A stretch of 64,000 nt of DNA from Caldifarciminota bacterium (GTDB taxonomy: Bacteria; Hydrothermota; UBA3073): assembly GCA_030606335.1 (NCBI GenBank), contig JAUWGP010000002.1, positions 1 through 64,000 on the forward strand, written 5' to 3'. The notes under the pieces were generated by a model that ran no database searches, had not been told where the DNA came from, and saw only the letters and a list, made by a program, of their open reading frames with translations. Numbering within the stretch: the stretch's first letter is position 1; every line of letters begins with the position of its first letter. Positions 8,217 to 17,186 of the stretch are shown here, in pieces. Made by a program: the position numbers and the translations under genes.

Positions 8217-9551
8217 GTGGAAAACATAAACCCCTTTTCAGCAGAGGATACCTGGAAAGAAGTTTTATCAAACATAAGTGGTAAGATACCACCACAATCG
8301 TTCAAAACATGGTTAGAACCTGCAAAAGGTGCGTCTATAAAGGGAAATATCCTTACTGTAGATGTCCCAAATATGTTCTTTGTAGATTGGATTGAGGAAC
8401 ATTACCGTAAAATAATAGAGATTGCCTTGTTAAACATAGTTGGAAGTGAAATATCCATCAAATTTAATCCAATAGAAAGAGGAATTAAGCCAAAAAAGGA
8501 AAAGGAAAGGCTTTATAGGATAGATTCACATAATCTACAAAAAAGGTATACTTTTAAAACATTTGTAGTTGGCTCTGGAAATAGGTTCGCACATGCTGCA
8601 GCACTCGCAGTTTCAAAGTCTCCTGGTCAGGCATATAATCCACTATTTATATATGGAGCTGTAGGTCTTGGTAAAACGCACTTGATTCAGGCTATTGGGA
8701 ATTATGTAACCGAGAATACTCCTGGGTCGAAGGTATACTATACATCCTGTGAAAAATTCTTAAATGAGATGGTGGATGCTATACAGAATAGCACAATGAT
8801 ACAGTTTAAAAAGAGATATAGAGGCAAGGATATTCTCCTTATCGACGATCTACAATTTATAGAAAATAAAGAGGGTTTACAGGAAGAGATATTCCATACA
8901 TTCAATTCTCTTCATGATACTGGTAGACAGATTATTATGACATCTGATAGACCTCCAATTGAGATTAACGGTATAGAAGAGAGACTCCTTTCAAGATTCC
9001 AGTGGGGTCTGGTTTGTGATCTCAAACCACCTGATTTTGAAACAAGAATCGCAATTCTAAAAACCAAGGCAGAGCTTGCTGGTGCCAGTGTATCAAATGA
9101 TATATTGATCTATATTGCCCAGAGAATTAAATCAAATATACGAGAATTAGAGGGTGCACTTGTTACACTTTTGGCTCTCACATCGCTTACTGATACAAAA
9201 TTAACACTTGACTCATCAAGGCAGATGCTCGATGATATTCTTGGAAGGGAGAAGATTACCAAAATTTCTATAGAGAGAATACAGGAGGTTGTTTCTAATC
9301 ATTACGCAATAACTCCTCAGGCATTACGCGGTAAAAGGCGGACAAGATCTATAAGCTTCCCAAGACAGGTAGCAATATATCTTTCTCGTGAACAAACAGA
9401 TTTATCTTTAAAGGCTATTGGTAAAGCATTCGGTGGAAGAGATCACTCAACTATTCTGCATGACTATGATAAGATAAAATCTTTAATTGCTAAAGACGAT
9501 GAGTTAAAGATTGATATAGAGCAGTTAAGTAAAAAAATAAAAGAATGTTGA
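8217..9551 (+). CDS. dnaA: Chromosomal replication initiator DnaA
   Basis: The AAA+ initiator that binds DnaA boxes and opens the origin. The 444 residues contain domain I (about 1-85), the AAA+ core with Walker A GAVGLGKTHL (about 148) and Walker B ILLIDDLQFI, the initiator-specific GIEERLLSRFQWGL sensor/arginine-finger region, and domain IV with the helix-turn-helix signature GGRDHSTILHDYDKI near the C-terminus. Start is GTG, preceded by GGAG at 9-nt distance. dnaN and recF do not follow; the next gene encodes an outer-membrane protein, so the ancestral dnaA cluster has been broken up. Confidence 0.97.
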   Translation: MENINPFSAEDTWKEVLSNISGKIPPQSFKTWLEPAKGASIKGNILTVDVPNMFFVDWIEEHYRKIIEIALLNIVGSEISIKFNPIERGIKPKKEKERLYRIDSHNLQKRYTFKTFVVGSGNRFAHAAALAVSKSPGQAYNPLFIYGAVGLGKTHLIQAIGNYVTENTPGSKVYYTSCEKFLNEMVDAIQNSTMIQFKKRYRGKDILLIDDLQFIENKEGLQEEIFHTFNSLHDTGRQIIMTSDRPPIEINGIEERLLSRFQWGLVCDLKPPDFETRIAILKTKAELAGASVSNDILIYIAQRIKSNIRELEGALVTLLALTSLTDTKLTLDSSRQMLDDILGREKITKISIERIQEVVSNHYAITPQALRGKRRTRSISFPRQVAIYLSREQTDLSLKAIGKAFGGRDHSTILHDYDKIKSLIAKDDELKIDIEQLSKKIKEC

Positions 9552-9704
9552 TAACTCCATCACTTTAAACATTATATTCACATATAGCAAATTCATATTA
9601 ACTATTGAAAATCTATATAGATACAGATTATTATCCCTATATCCACATTCCCTATTATATATACTAATTTTTTTATTAATAACTATTAGAAGTAGAGGAC
9701 TATT

Positions 9705-10775
9705 ATGAGTAGAAATATTATTTTATTCATATGCTTAGTTTTAATTATCTCTTTCTCTTCTGCAGAGGTAAGAACGTCTTCTTTTCTATATGATACACCT
9801 ACGGCATATATAGAAAAGGGAGTTTTTTATGAGGGTACAATTGTTACTACATTTACTGGTACTGATGACCCCTATCCAATAGACACAGATGTTCACCTTA
9901 TGGCATCACTATTTGGTAAACTTGAACTAACAATATCTCTCCTGACATTTAGAGATCCAACTATAACTCCATCTATAAAGTATAATTTAATAGGTGAGTC
10001 AAGGATATTACCTGCGATTTCTATAGGTATAATCAATTTATTAGCCTCTAAATATATATCATCTGTAGGAGTTGGAGAAAGTACGGTTTGGAAGGATGAT
10101 TCTTCATATATTCCTGAATATATAAGGAGTCCGGAGCAAAATTCATTTTACCTTGTTTTTACTAAAGATTTTGGTGCATGGGGGAAATATAATATTGGTT
10201 TTGGTAGAGGAAGTTTTGTAGGATATGGACCAAGGTCTCGACAGTTTAATACCGATAGATTTGACAACTGGAGTAATATCCATACCGATGCGATTGGTAT
10301 GTTTTGGGGTGTTGATATCGAACTTGGTTATGGCATAAGAGGAGGATTTGAGTTTGATGGAAGAGATTTTAATGTGGGTCTTAAATTTAAAAAAGTAGGA
10401 TTTGAGACAACTCTTATGGCATCGAAACTCGAGCACAAATTAGGTGGCTCCCCCAATTTTGCTCCAAGGATAGACCTTTCTACGACATTTAACTCTCATT
10501 TTATTCGAAGGATGCCATCTCCACCAAAGATTGGAGCAATTGCTGGTACAGTAATTGATAGAGATACAAAAGAGCCTATAGTAGTAACAATTACTATAGA
10601 AGGAACTGATCTACCGAGTATTACCACTGATGTTGATGGGAGATATTCCATAACACTTTCTCCAGGAACTTATACGGTAAAAGCAGAGACAGAAGGATTT
10701 TACTGGATGGAAAAGAAGGTATACGTGAGAGAGAGAATGAGTACTATTTGTAATTTTGATATAGAAAGAAAGTAG
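9705..10775 (+). CDS. Outer-membrane beta-barrel protein with C-terminal carboxypeptidase-regulatory-like domain
   Basis: The 356-residue protein has a signal peptide (MSRNIILFICLVLIISFSSA). Its body (about 25-270) is rich in alternating aromatic/hydrophobic strands and Gly, like YjbH-type or porin-like barrels. The C-terminal domain (about 277-356) matches the CarboxypepD_reg fold: GAIAGTVIDRDTKEPI, TTDVDGRYSITLSPGTYTV. Such domains act as extracellular or periplasmic stalks. The gene ends 2 nt before leuS and is likely co-transcribed with it. Function is unknown. An AT-rich, 150-nt gap with weak DnaA boxes separates it from dnaA. Confidence 0.7.
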   Translation: MSRNIILFICLVLIISFSSAEVRTSSFLYDTPTAYIEKGVFYEGTIVTTFTGTDDPYPIDTDVHLMASLFGKLELTISLLTFRDPTITPSIKYNLIGESRILPAISIGIINLLASKYISSVGVGESTVWKDDSSYIPEYIRSPEQNSFYLVFTKDFGAWGKYNIGFGRGSFVGYGPRSRQFNTDRFDNWSNIHTDAIGMFWGVDIELGYGIRGGFEFDGRDFNVGLKFKKVGFETTLMASKLEHKLGGSPNFAPRIDLSTTFNSHFIRRMPSPPKIGAIAGTVIDRDTKEPIVVTITIEGTDLPSITTDVDGRYSITLSPGTYTVKAETEGFYWMEKKVYVRERMSTICNFDIERK

Positions 10776-10777
10776 TC

Positions 10778-13204
10778 ATGGATGATTATAATCCAAGAGA
10801 GGTAGAAAAGAGATGGCAGAAAGAATGGGAGAACGATAATATATACAGAACACCTACAAACAAGAATAACCGCAAATTCTATTGTCTCGACTTCTTCCCA
10901 TATCCCTCAGGAGATGGTCTTTCTGTAGGGCATCTTCGAAATTACATACCAACCGATGTTATTTCAAGGTATAAAAAAATGAGGAAGTTCAATGTACTTC
11001 ACCCGATGGGATGGGATGCATTTGGACTTCCAGCAGAAAATGAGGCAATAAATAAAGGTCTTCACCCAAGAGAGACTGTTCCAAGGTATATAGGAAATTA
11101 TAAACATCAACTTAAACTTGTAGGTTTGTCCTACGACTGGGATAAGGAGCTAAACTCATCTACTCCTGAGTACTATAAATGGACACAGTGGTATTTTCTC
11201 CTCCTTTATGATAGAGGACTTGCATATAGGATGAAGTCGGCAGTAAATTTCTGTCCTAAATGTGGAACAGTGCTTGCAAGAGAAGAGGTTGAAAATGGGA
11301 TGTGCTGGAGATGTCATACAGATGTTATAAAAATAGAAAGAGAGCAGTGGTATTTTAAAATAACCTCATATGCAGACAGGCTATTAGAAGACCTTGATTT
11401 ACTCGATTGGCCCGAAAACATTATAGAGATGCAGAAGAACTGGATAGGACGTAGTGAGGGTTTAGAATTTGATATACCAATCGTAGACTCTAATAGAAAG
11501 CTACGTGTTTTTACAACCAGACCAGATACGATATTTGGAATGACATATGTAGTAGTTTCACCAGAACATCCGATTGCCAAAGAGCTGGTGACCTCTAATA
11601 GAAAAAAGGAGGTAGAAGAATTCACTCATGAGGTAGAAAAAGAGACAGAGATAGAGAGATTATCAAAAGAAAAGGAACCATTTGGGGTATTTACTGGAAC
11701 TAATGCCATTAATCCCCTGAATAACGATAAGATACCTATCTACCTTGCAGATTATGTCCTATCAACATATGCAACAGGTGCAATAATGGCTGTTCCAGCA
11801 CATGATGATAGAGATTTTTTGTTTGCAAGGAGATATAATCTATCTATTAAAGAAGTAATTAAAGAACAAGGGCGTAAGATGCGGGATAAACAGATAGATG
11901 TTGCCTACACAGGAGAAGGTATTATGGTAGATTCGGCTGAGTTTAGCGGTCTTTCTTCTGAAGAAGGTAGGCAGAGGATTATAAGGCGATTGGAGGAGCT
12001 AAATATAGGTAAGCGCGCTGTCCATTATAAACTTAGAGACTGGTTAATATCCCGTCAGAGGTACTGGGGAGCACCCATACCTATGGTCTATTGTGATAGG
12101 TGCGGAGAGAGACCTGTAAGAGATATTCCAGTTCTACTACCTGACGTAGATGAATACAAGCCTTCTGGCACAGGTGAATCACCACTGGTGAATATTCCAG
12201 AATTTGTGGACACCGTCTGCCCTGAATGTGGGGGTAAGGCAAAGAGAGAAACTGACACGATGGGTGGGTTTGCCTGTTCCTCATGGTATTTCTTACGATT
12301 CGCATCCCCAAAGTTTGAGAAGGGTCCCTTTGATGAAAGGGAGATAAAATACTGGCTTCCTGTCGACCTTTATGTTGGAGGAGCCGAACATGCTGTAATG
12401 CATCTTCTATATGCCAGATTCTGGACAAAGGTGATGTATGATGTTGGACTTGTCGATTTTATCGAGCCCTTTGTTATGCTGAGAAACCAGGGGGTAGTAC
12501 ATGCACCAACTGGAAAAAGGATGTCAAAATCAAGGGGGAATGTAATAACCCCTGATGAAGTTGTTGAGGAACATGGGGCAGATGCACTTAGATTATACGA
12601 ACTATTTATGGCACCTTTTGACCAGCCTGTTATCTGGGATACAAATGGAATAATAGGACAGGAGAGGTTTTTAAAGAAAGTTTGGAGAATCGTTGTGGAG
12701 AGAGGGCAAGATGTAGACGAGGATAGAAGACCTGCGAAAGGAAGAATTCTTACCACTCTGCACAGGACTATAAAAAAGGTGACAGAGGATATTGAGGCCT
12801 TCAAATTTAATACCGCAATCGCATCCATTATGGAATTTACCAATGAGGTTTATGGGACCAGAATGGATGAACCTACCCATAAACAGGTTGTAGAGAACCT
12901 GATTATAATTCTATCTCCATTTGCTCCCCACATATGTGAGGAATTATGGCACAGAATAGGAAAGAAAGGAAGCATAACAGAGATGTCATGGCCTGAGTAT
13001 GATAGGGATCTTATAAAGGATAAGACATTAACAATACCAATTCAGGTTAATGGTAAACTGAGGGCAACATTTGAGGTAAGAAGGGGAACCGAAAAAGAGG
13101 AGATAGAGAGACTTGCAAAAAAGGGAGTGGATAAGTGGATTAAAGAAGGAGTAAAGAGAATAATATATGTAAAAGATAAACTCGTTAATATTGTTACAGA
13201 GTAG
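10778..13204 (+). CDS. leuS: Leucyl-tRNA synthetase
   Basis: A class Ia aminoacyl-tRNA synthetase charging tRNA-Leu. The 808 residues show the HIGH-type signature in PYPSGDGLSVGHLRNY (about residue 50), a zinc-like Cys cluster CPKCGTV / CWRCHTDV, the CP1 editing domain with TTRPDTIFGMTYVVVSPEH, a second Cys pair group (CDRCGERPV, CPECGGKA), WYFLRFASP, and the KMSKS loop GKRMSKSRGNVI (about 580). The C-terminal anticodon-binding domain ends with IPIQVNGKLRATFEV. It is slightly shorter than the E. coli enzyme but complete. It follows the upstream stop codon by 2 nt. Confidence 0.97.
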   Translation: MDDYNPREVEKRWQKEWENDNIYRTPTNKNNRKFYCLDFFPYPSGDGLSVGHLRNYIPTDVISRYKKMRKFNVLHPMGWDAFGLPAENEAINKGLHPRETVPRYIGNYKHQLKLVGLSYDWDKELNSSTPEYYKWTQWYFLLLYDRGLAYRMKSAVNFCPKCGTVLAREEVENGMCWRCHTDVIKIEREQWYFKITSYADRLLEDLDLLDWPENIIEMQKNWIGRSEGLEFDIPIVDSNRKLRVFTTRPDTIFGMTYVVVSPEHPIAKELVTSNRKKEVEEFTHEVEKETEIERLSKEKEPFGVFTGTNAINPLNNDKIPIYLADYVLSTYATGAIMAVPAHDDRDFLFARRYNLSIKEVIKEQGRKMRDKQIDVAYTGEGIMVDSAEFSGLSSEEGRQRIIRRLEELNIGKRAVHYKLRDWLISRQRYWGAPIPMVYCDRCGERPVRDIPVLLPDVDEYKPSGTGESPLVNIPEFVDTVCPECGGKAKRETDTMGGFACSSWYFLRFASPKFEKGPFDEREIKYWLPVDLYVGGAEHAVMHLLYARFWTKVMYDVGLVDFIEPFVMLRNQGVVHAPTGKRMSKSRGNVITPDEVVEEHGADALRLYELFMAPFDQPVIWDTNGIIGQERFLKKVWRIVVERGQDVDEDRRPAKGRILTTLHRTIKKVTEDIEAFKFNTAIASIMEFTNEVYGTRMDEPTHKQVVENLIIILSPFAPHICEELWHRIGKKGSITEMSWPEYDRDLIKDKTLTIPIQVNGKLRATFEVRRGTEKEEIERLAKKGVDKWIKEGVKRIIYVKDKLVNIVTE

Positions 13205-13290
13205 TACATTCCACTCTTAACCTAAAATTTCCCGGTTATCAGCGACAAGTTTTTGTAGTTAATGTTCATAACTTATGCCTGTAAAAAACC

Positions 13291-13319
13291 TTGACTTTTT
13301 ATCAGATTGGTAGTATAAT
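13291..13319 (+). promoter_or_regulatory. Promoter of the beta-helix protein gene
   Basis: TTGACT at 13291-13296, a 17-nt spacer and TATAAT at 13314-13319, about 100 nt before the ATG at 13421. Confidence 0.75.
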
Positions 13320-13420
13320 TTAGATAAGAGAAGTTGTGTGTGGATGGAGTAAAGATAAAATTGTTTTATAAAGAATAAAATTTTGTTAAATCGAGAGATC
13401 CTGATATATGAAGAGGTATT

Positions 13421-15559
13421 ATGAAAGAGAAGAGTGCATTATCCAATATTCTGGCACCAGTCATAGCTGTTGCCTTTATTGCTTTTGCCATAACTGTTAG
13501 CACTGCAGAGCTTCATGTTGGACCAGGACAGACCTATTCCACTATTACGGATGCAGTTACAGCTGCGAGTGAGCATGACACGATAATCGTGCATGATGCC
13601 GGCGCAGACCCCGATTATGAGGAGAATGTGGATGTAAATGTAGAGTATCTGACTATAAAAGAAGCTGACGGTGAAGATGTAACGGTCAAGGCGGCGAGTT
13701 CGGACGACCATGTCCTTGATGTAACCGCCGACCATGTAACCATAAGGGGTCTTGACATCTACGGGGCCGGGGGACTAAAGGCCGGTATATACATTTCTAG
13801 TGGTATCCAGCACTGTACCATCGAGAACAACCGTTGTGGCTGGGATCCAAGCCACTTTAACAGCCAGTACGGCATCCAACTGGACTCTTCAAGCAGCAAT
13901 ACGCTTTCGGGGAACACCTGCAATAACAACAGCTACGGCATCTACCTGAATTCTTCGACCAACAACACCCTCTCGGACAACTTGTGCTCGAACATCAATT
14001 TCAACATCTACCTAGATTCTTCAACCAACAACACCCTCTCGGGCAACATATCCACCTCGATCCCCTACGGCATCTACCTGAATTTTTCGAACAACAACAC
14101 CCTTTCGGGAAACATATGCACATCGAGTGGTATCTACATGTGGTCTTCGAGCAACAACAGACTTCTGAGCAACATATGCAACAATAATGACGGCATCACG
14201 CTGTCTGATCATTGTGACAACAACACCATCTGGGGAAACATATGTAATTCGAACGGCTGCGGCATTCGCCTTGATTATGGTCTTTATTATGCGCCCACCT
14301 GCAATACCCTTTCAGACAACATATGTGACTCCAACAGCCTTTACGGTATCCACCTGTGGAGTTCGACCAATAACAATCTTTCGAGCAACAGATGTAATAA
14401 CAATGGGAATACCGGCATACACCTGGAATACTACAGCAACGGCAACACCCTTTCAGGCAACACCTGTGAATCGAACACCAATTACGGCATCTACTTCAAC
14501 GCTGGATACAACAGAACCTATCTCAACACGCTGAGTGACAATGGCAATGCCAACGTCTCTGTTTTGGCAGGATGGTCGGGCAACACCTGGTGCTCTTCCA
14601 CAACGATATACTACTCCTATGAACCCATGTACAAAAACTACCTGGGCAATTATTATAGCGACTATGATACAACAGGACAGGACCCTGATGGGGATGGCAT
14701 CGGGAATACCCCCTATGACTTACCCGGCGACGAGCTCGCTGATAGCTTCCCGCTGATGGCAACATCTGATAACTATCACCTGCAGTCATGGTGGCTCCAC
14801 AGCAACGGTATGATGTACATAGATAATATGACCAAACCGGGAGGAAGCATTCCCATAAGTGGCGGTTTTATGAAGTTGGGACAGGTAGTCTGGATTGCCG
14901 ATCAGGTGACACCTATGGATATTGACTTTACGGGAGGTACCGAGCAGACCTGGACGGGTCAGGTAGTCTTTACTTCGGCGCCGGCTTCGGGACACACATT
15001 CATAATTGAGATAGGTTCCTGGGATGGTAGTAGTTTTTCCGCGGGTGGTCCCGATGCAACCCTGACCGGAGATGGAACCAAGACGACATTTATCTATGAG
15101 ACCGACAACCAACCCTTCACCGTTACCACGGGAGACTATCTGGCACTCAAAATAATAAACAACAGTGATTCGAGTTACTCTGTAAGAACTGGTGGTTCCT
15201 GGAGCTATATCTCCTCCCCTGAGGGGAGCATGGGCTATCCGACGGGTGTGGAAGAGGAATTCTATCCACAGGAGGAAGAACTGTATTGCCTATCACAGAA
15301 TTACCCGAATCCATTTGTCTCACAGACTGCGATTTATTACCAGATATCAGAAGAGAATTTTGTATCACTGAACATCTACAATGTGGCGGGAAGACTAATC
15401 ATAACCCTTGTCAACGAACACAAGTTGGCTGGTTCATACAGAATATATTGGAATGGTAAAGATGAGGGGGGCAGACCTGTATCAACTGGTCTGTATTTCT
15501 ATCAGTTAAATGCTGGTAATTTATCTACCTTGATAAGGAAGATGGTATTGCTCAGGTAA
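13421..15559 (+). CDS. Secreted right-handed beta-helix (NosD/PbH1-type) protein with C-terminal sorting domain
   Basis: The 712-residue extracellular protein has a signal segment (about 10-29) and a DUF1565-like start (GPGQTYSTITDAVTAA). It then has roughly ten parallel beta-helix repeats (about 120-400) of the form GIYLxSSTNNTLSDNxC, as in NosD and CASH-domain proteins. These are followed by a beta-sandwich region (about 450-610) and a C-terminal domain with YCLSQNYPNPF and STGLYFYQL, the FlgD-like/Por secretion sorting module. The repeat region is visibly more GC-rich than its neighbours. Its substrate is unknown; carbohydrate binding or a surface structure is plausible. Its 3' end abuts the inverted repeat at 15596. 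Confidence 0.8.
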   Translation: MKEKSALSNILAPVIAVAFIAFAITVSTAELHVGPGQTYSTITDAVTAASEHDTIIVHDAGADPDYEENVDVNVEYLTIKEADGEDVTVKAASSDDHVLDVTADHVTIRGLDIYGAGGLKAGIYISSGIQHCTIENNRCGWDPSHFNSQYGIQLDSSSSNTLSGNTCNNNSYGIYLNSSTNNTLSDNLCSNINFNIYLDSSTNNTLSGNISTSIPYGIYLNFSNNNTLSGNICTSSGIYMWSSSNNRLLSNICNNNDGITLSDHCDNNTIWGNICNSNGCGIRLDYGLYYAPTCNTLSDNICDSNSLYGIHLWSSTNNNLSSNRCNNNGNTGIHLEYYSNGNTLSGNTCESNTNYGIYFNAGYNRTYLNTLSDNGNANVSVLAGWSGNTWCSSTTIYYSYEPMYKNYLGNYYSDYDTTGQDPDGDGIGNTPYDLPGDELADSFPLMATSDNYHLQSWWLHSNGMMYIDNMTKPGGSIPISGGFMKLGQVVWIADQVTPMDIDFTGGTEQTWTGQVVFTSAPASGHTFIIEIGSWDGSSFSAGGPDATLTGDGTKTTFIYETDNQPFTVTTGDYLALKIINNSDSSYSVRTGGSWSYISSPEGSMGYPTGVEEEFYPQEEELYCLSQNYPNPFVSQTAIYYQISEENFVSLNIYNVAGRLIITLVNEHKLAGSYRIYWNGKDEGGRPVSTGLYFYQLNAGNLSTLIRKMVLLR

Positions 15560-15595
15560 ATGGATAAAGGAGATGAGAATTTAAACGTTGGATGT

Positions 15596-16108
15596 TGAAT
15601 GAGATGTTTAATGTTGGATGTTTAATGTTAAATGAGATAAGAGTTGATTAGTTAAAAAGTTAATTGGTTGATTAGGTTAAATGATATTGGAAAGCAATTG
15701 TAAATCGACAATTAAAAGTAGGAGTCCGTCGTTTGACGGACGATAAGAGAAACGTGAAATGTTACATGTTAAATGTTAAATGTTTTATGTTGAGAAAATA
15801 CTCGCAATGACCCCGTAGAGTATTCCTCTACAGGATAAACACGCTTATTACACATTATGGAGCGATATAGATAATTAGGAAAATGATCTATACAGAGGTT
15901 TTGGTACTGTGAAAAATAACATGAAAGCAAAAATGTAGGGGTTCGAGTTATCGAACCCGTAAATCAGGAACGAGAAAGCCTTACATAATATTCGTAAGTA
16001 TATAGAGGACAATCCGTTAGTAGAGAGAATAAGATTTGAAGAATTCTAAAGAAACGGGTCGGATACCCGCCCGACGGCAGACGGGAATCCAACCCTTACA
16101 ATAATCGG
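15596..16108. repeat. Inverted copy of the 2.84-3.33 kb repeat, carrying a transposase remnant
   Basis: It contains, reversed, the 115-bp unit (about 15645-15755, including GTCCGTCGTTTGACGGAC), the AACAT-type array, 'gtagagtattcctctac', and a hairpin GGGTTCGA / TCGAACCC (about 15941-15960). Relative to the left copy it has about 85 extra bases (15966-16050) encoding the C-terminus of a RAYT-type transposase, so the two copies differ by that piece. No intact gene lies in 15560-16229. Confidence 0.88.
15969..16049 (+). pseudogene. C-terminal remnant of a REP-associated tyrosine transposase (RAYT)
   Basis: An open reading of 26 codons plus stop encodes NEKALHNIRKYIEDNPL and then VERIRFEEF. The pattern 'Y-I-x-x-N-P' after a short helix is the characteristic C-terminus of IS200-like RAYT proteins. 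The rest of the transposase, including the catalytic Tyr and HUH motif, is missing. The fragment lies between REP-like hairpins, which suggests this repeat derives from a RAYT-REP unit. The matching N-terminal remnant of a RAYT is at 48262-48327. Confidence 0.7.
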
Positions 16109-16229
16109 GGGGAGCCAAGTTAAAAGTTGATAACTATATAAAAAACAGTGGATTATTCCTTAGTTAACGAAACAAGAGAAAATCCACAAAAGATTTTGCA
16201 CACTACCAAGGGTAGAAGGAGAGAATTAT

Positions 16230-17186
16230 ATGGCGACAAGAAGGGTGTCGATAAAGGGAATTGACCAGAGACTTCTTTTTGGAGAGAGAGGAGCTTTCAT
16301 AAAACAGATGGAGAAGGTATTTGGATGCAGATTATTTTCAAGAGGAAACTGGGTTATCCTTAAAGGTAATAAGGACTTAGTTGATACTGCCAGAAACAGG
16401 GTTGTCAAGTTAGTTGACAAGACAAGGGTAGGCAGTCTGATTAGTGAGGATGATATTATCGGGAGCGGGATATGGGAGATGAAAGGAAAGAAAGAGAAAA
16501 ACTCAGCACAAGACAGAGAGGAAATAACCCACCTTTTTGGAAGAAAGGGTGAAATACTGCCGCGAACCAAAGGTCAGGAGATTTATATTCGTGATATGAA
16601 TAAATATGATATAGTAGTTTGTATAGGACCAGCCGGGACAGGTAAGACATTCCTTGCTGTTGCAAAGGCTGTTCAGGCATTAAAAAGTGGAGATGTTGAG
16701 AGAATAATTCTCACACGCCCTGCAGTTGAAGCAGGAGAAAGACTTGGATTTCTTCCAGGGGATTTTAAAGAGAAAGTAGATCCTTACCTTCGTCCTCTTT
16801 ATGATGCACTCTATTCCATGCTCGAGGGAGAAAGGATAAGAAGACTTATTGAAAATATGGTTATTGAGGTGGCTCCGCTTGCATATATGCGAGGTCGGAA
16901 TCTTGAGAGCGCATATGTCATCCTCGATGAAGCTCAGAATACAACAAAGGGTCAGATGAAAATGTTTCTTACCAGGCTTGCCCCTGATTCCAGGGCTATC
17001 ATCACAGGCGATATTACACAGGTCGATTTACCAGAGGATTCAGTCTCGGGACTTATACATATTACGAGTATACTTAAAGGTGTCAAGGGTATTGCTTTCT
17101 GCTTGATGACAGAGAAAGATATAGTCAGACATAAACTTGTTAAAGACATAGTGAGGGCTTATGAAAAAAACGATAAGAAAAGATAG
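16230..17186 (+). CDS. phoH: PhoH-like ATPase
   Basis: A cytoplasmic RNA-associated P-loop NTPase of the PhoH/PhoL group. The 318 residues comprise an N-terminal KH-like region (about 1-75), Walker A IGPAGTGKTFLAVA (about 133) and Walker B AYVILDEAQNTT (about 228), followed by SRAIITGDITQVDLP. AGGAG lies 9 nt before the ATG. The gene overlaps pgpH by 26 nt, the arrangement commonly seen in the phoH-pgpH-ybeY cluster; ybeY does not follow here. A role in RNA metabolism or ribosome maturation is inferred from that context. Confidence 0.92.
   Translation: MATRRVSIKGIDQRLLFGERGAFIKQMEKVFGCRLFSRGNWVILKGNKDLVDTARNRVVKLVDKTRVGSLISEDDIIGSGIWEMKGKKEKNSAQDREEITHLFGRKGEILPRTKGQEIYIRDMNKYDIVVCIGPAGTGKTFLAVAKAVQALKSGDVERIILTRPAVEAGERLGFLPGDFKEKVDPYLRPLYDALYSMLEGERIRRLIENMVIEVAPLAYMRGRNLESAYVILDEAQNTTKGQMKMFLTRLAPDSRAIITGDITQVDLPEDSVSGLIHITSILKGVKGIAFCLMTEKDIVRHKLVKDIVRAYEKNDKKR

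Noticed and set aside
13984..14534. Several overlapping frames inside the beta-helix gene on both strands
   Set aside because: They arise from the repetitive, codon-biased beta-helix region and have no independent start signals.
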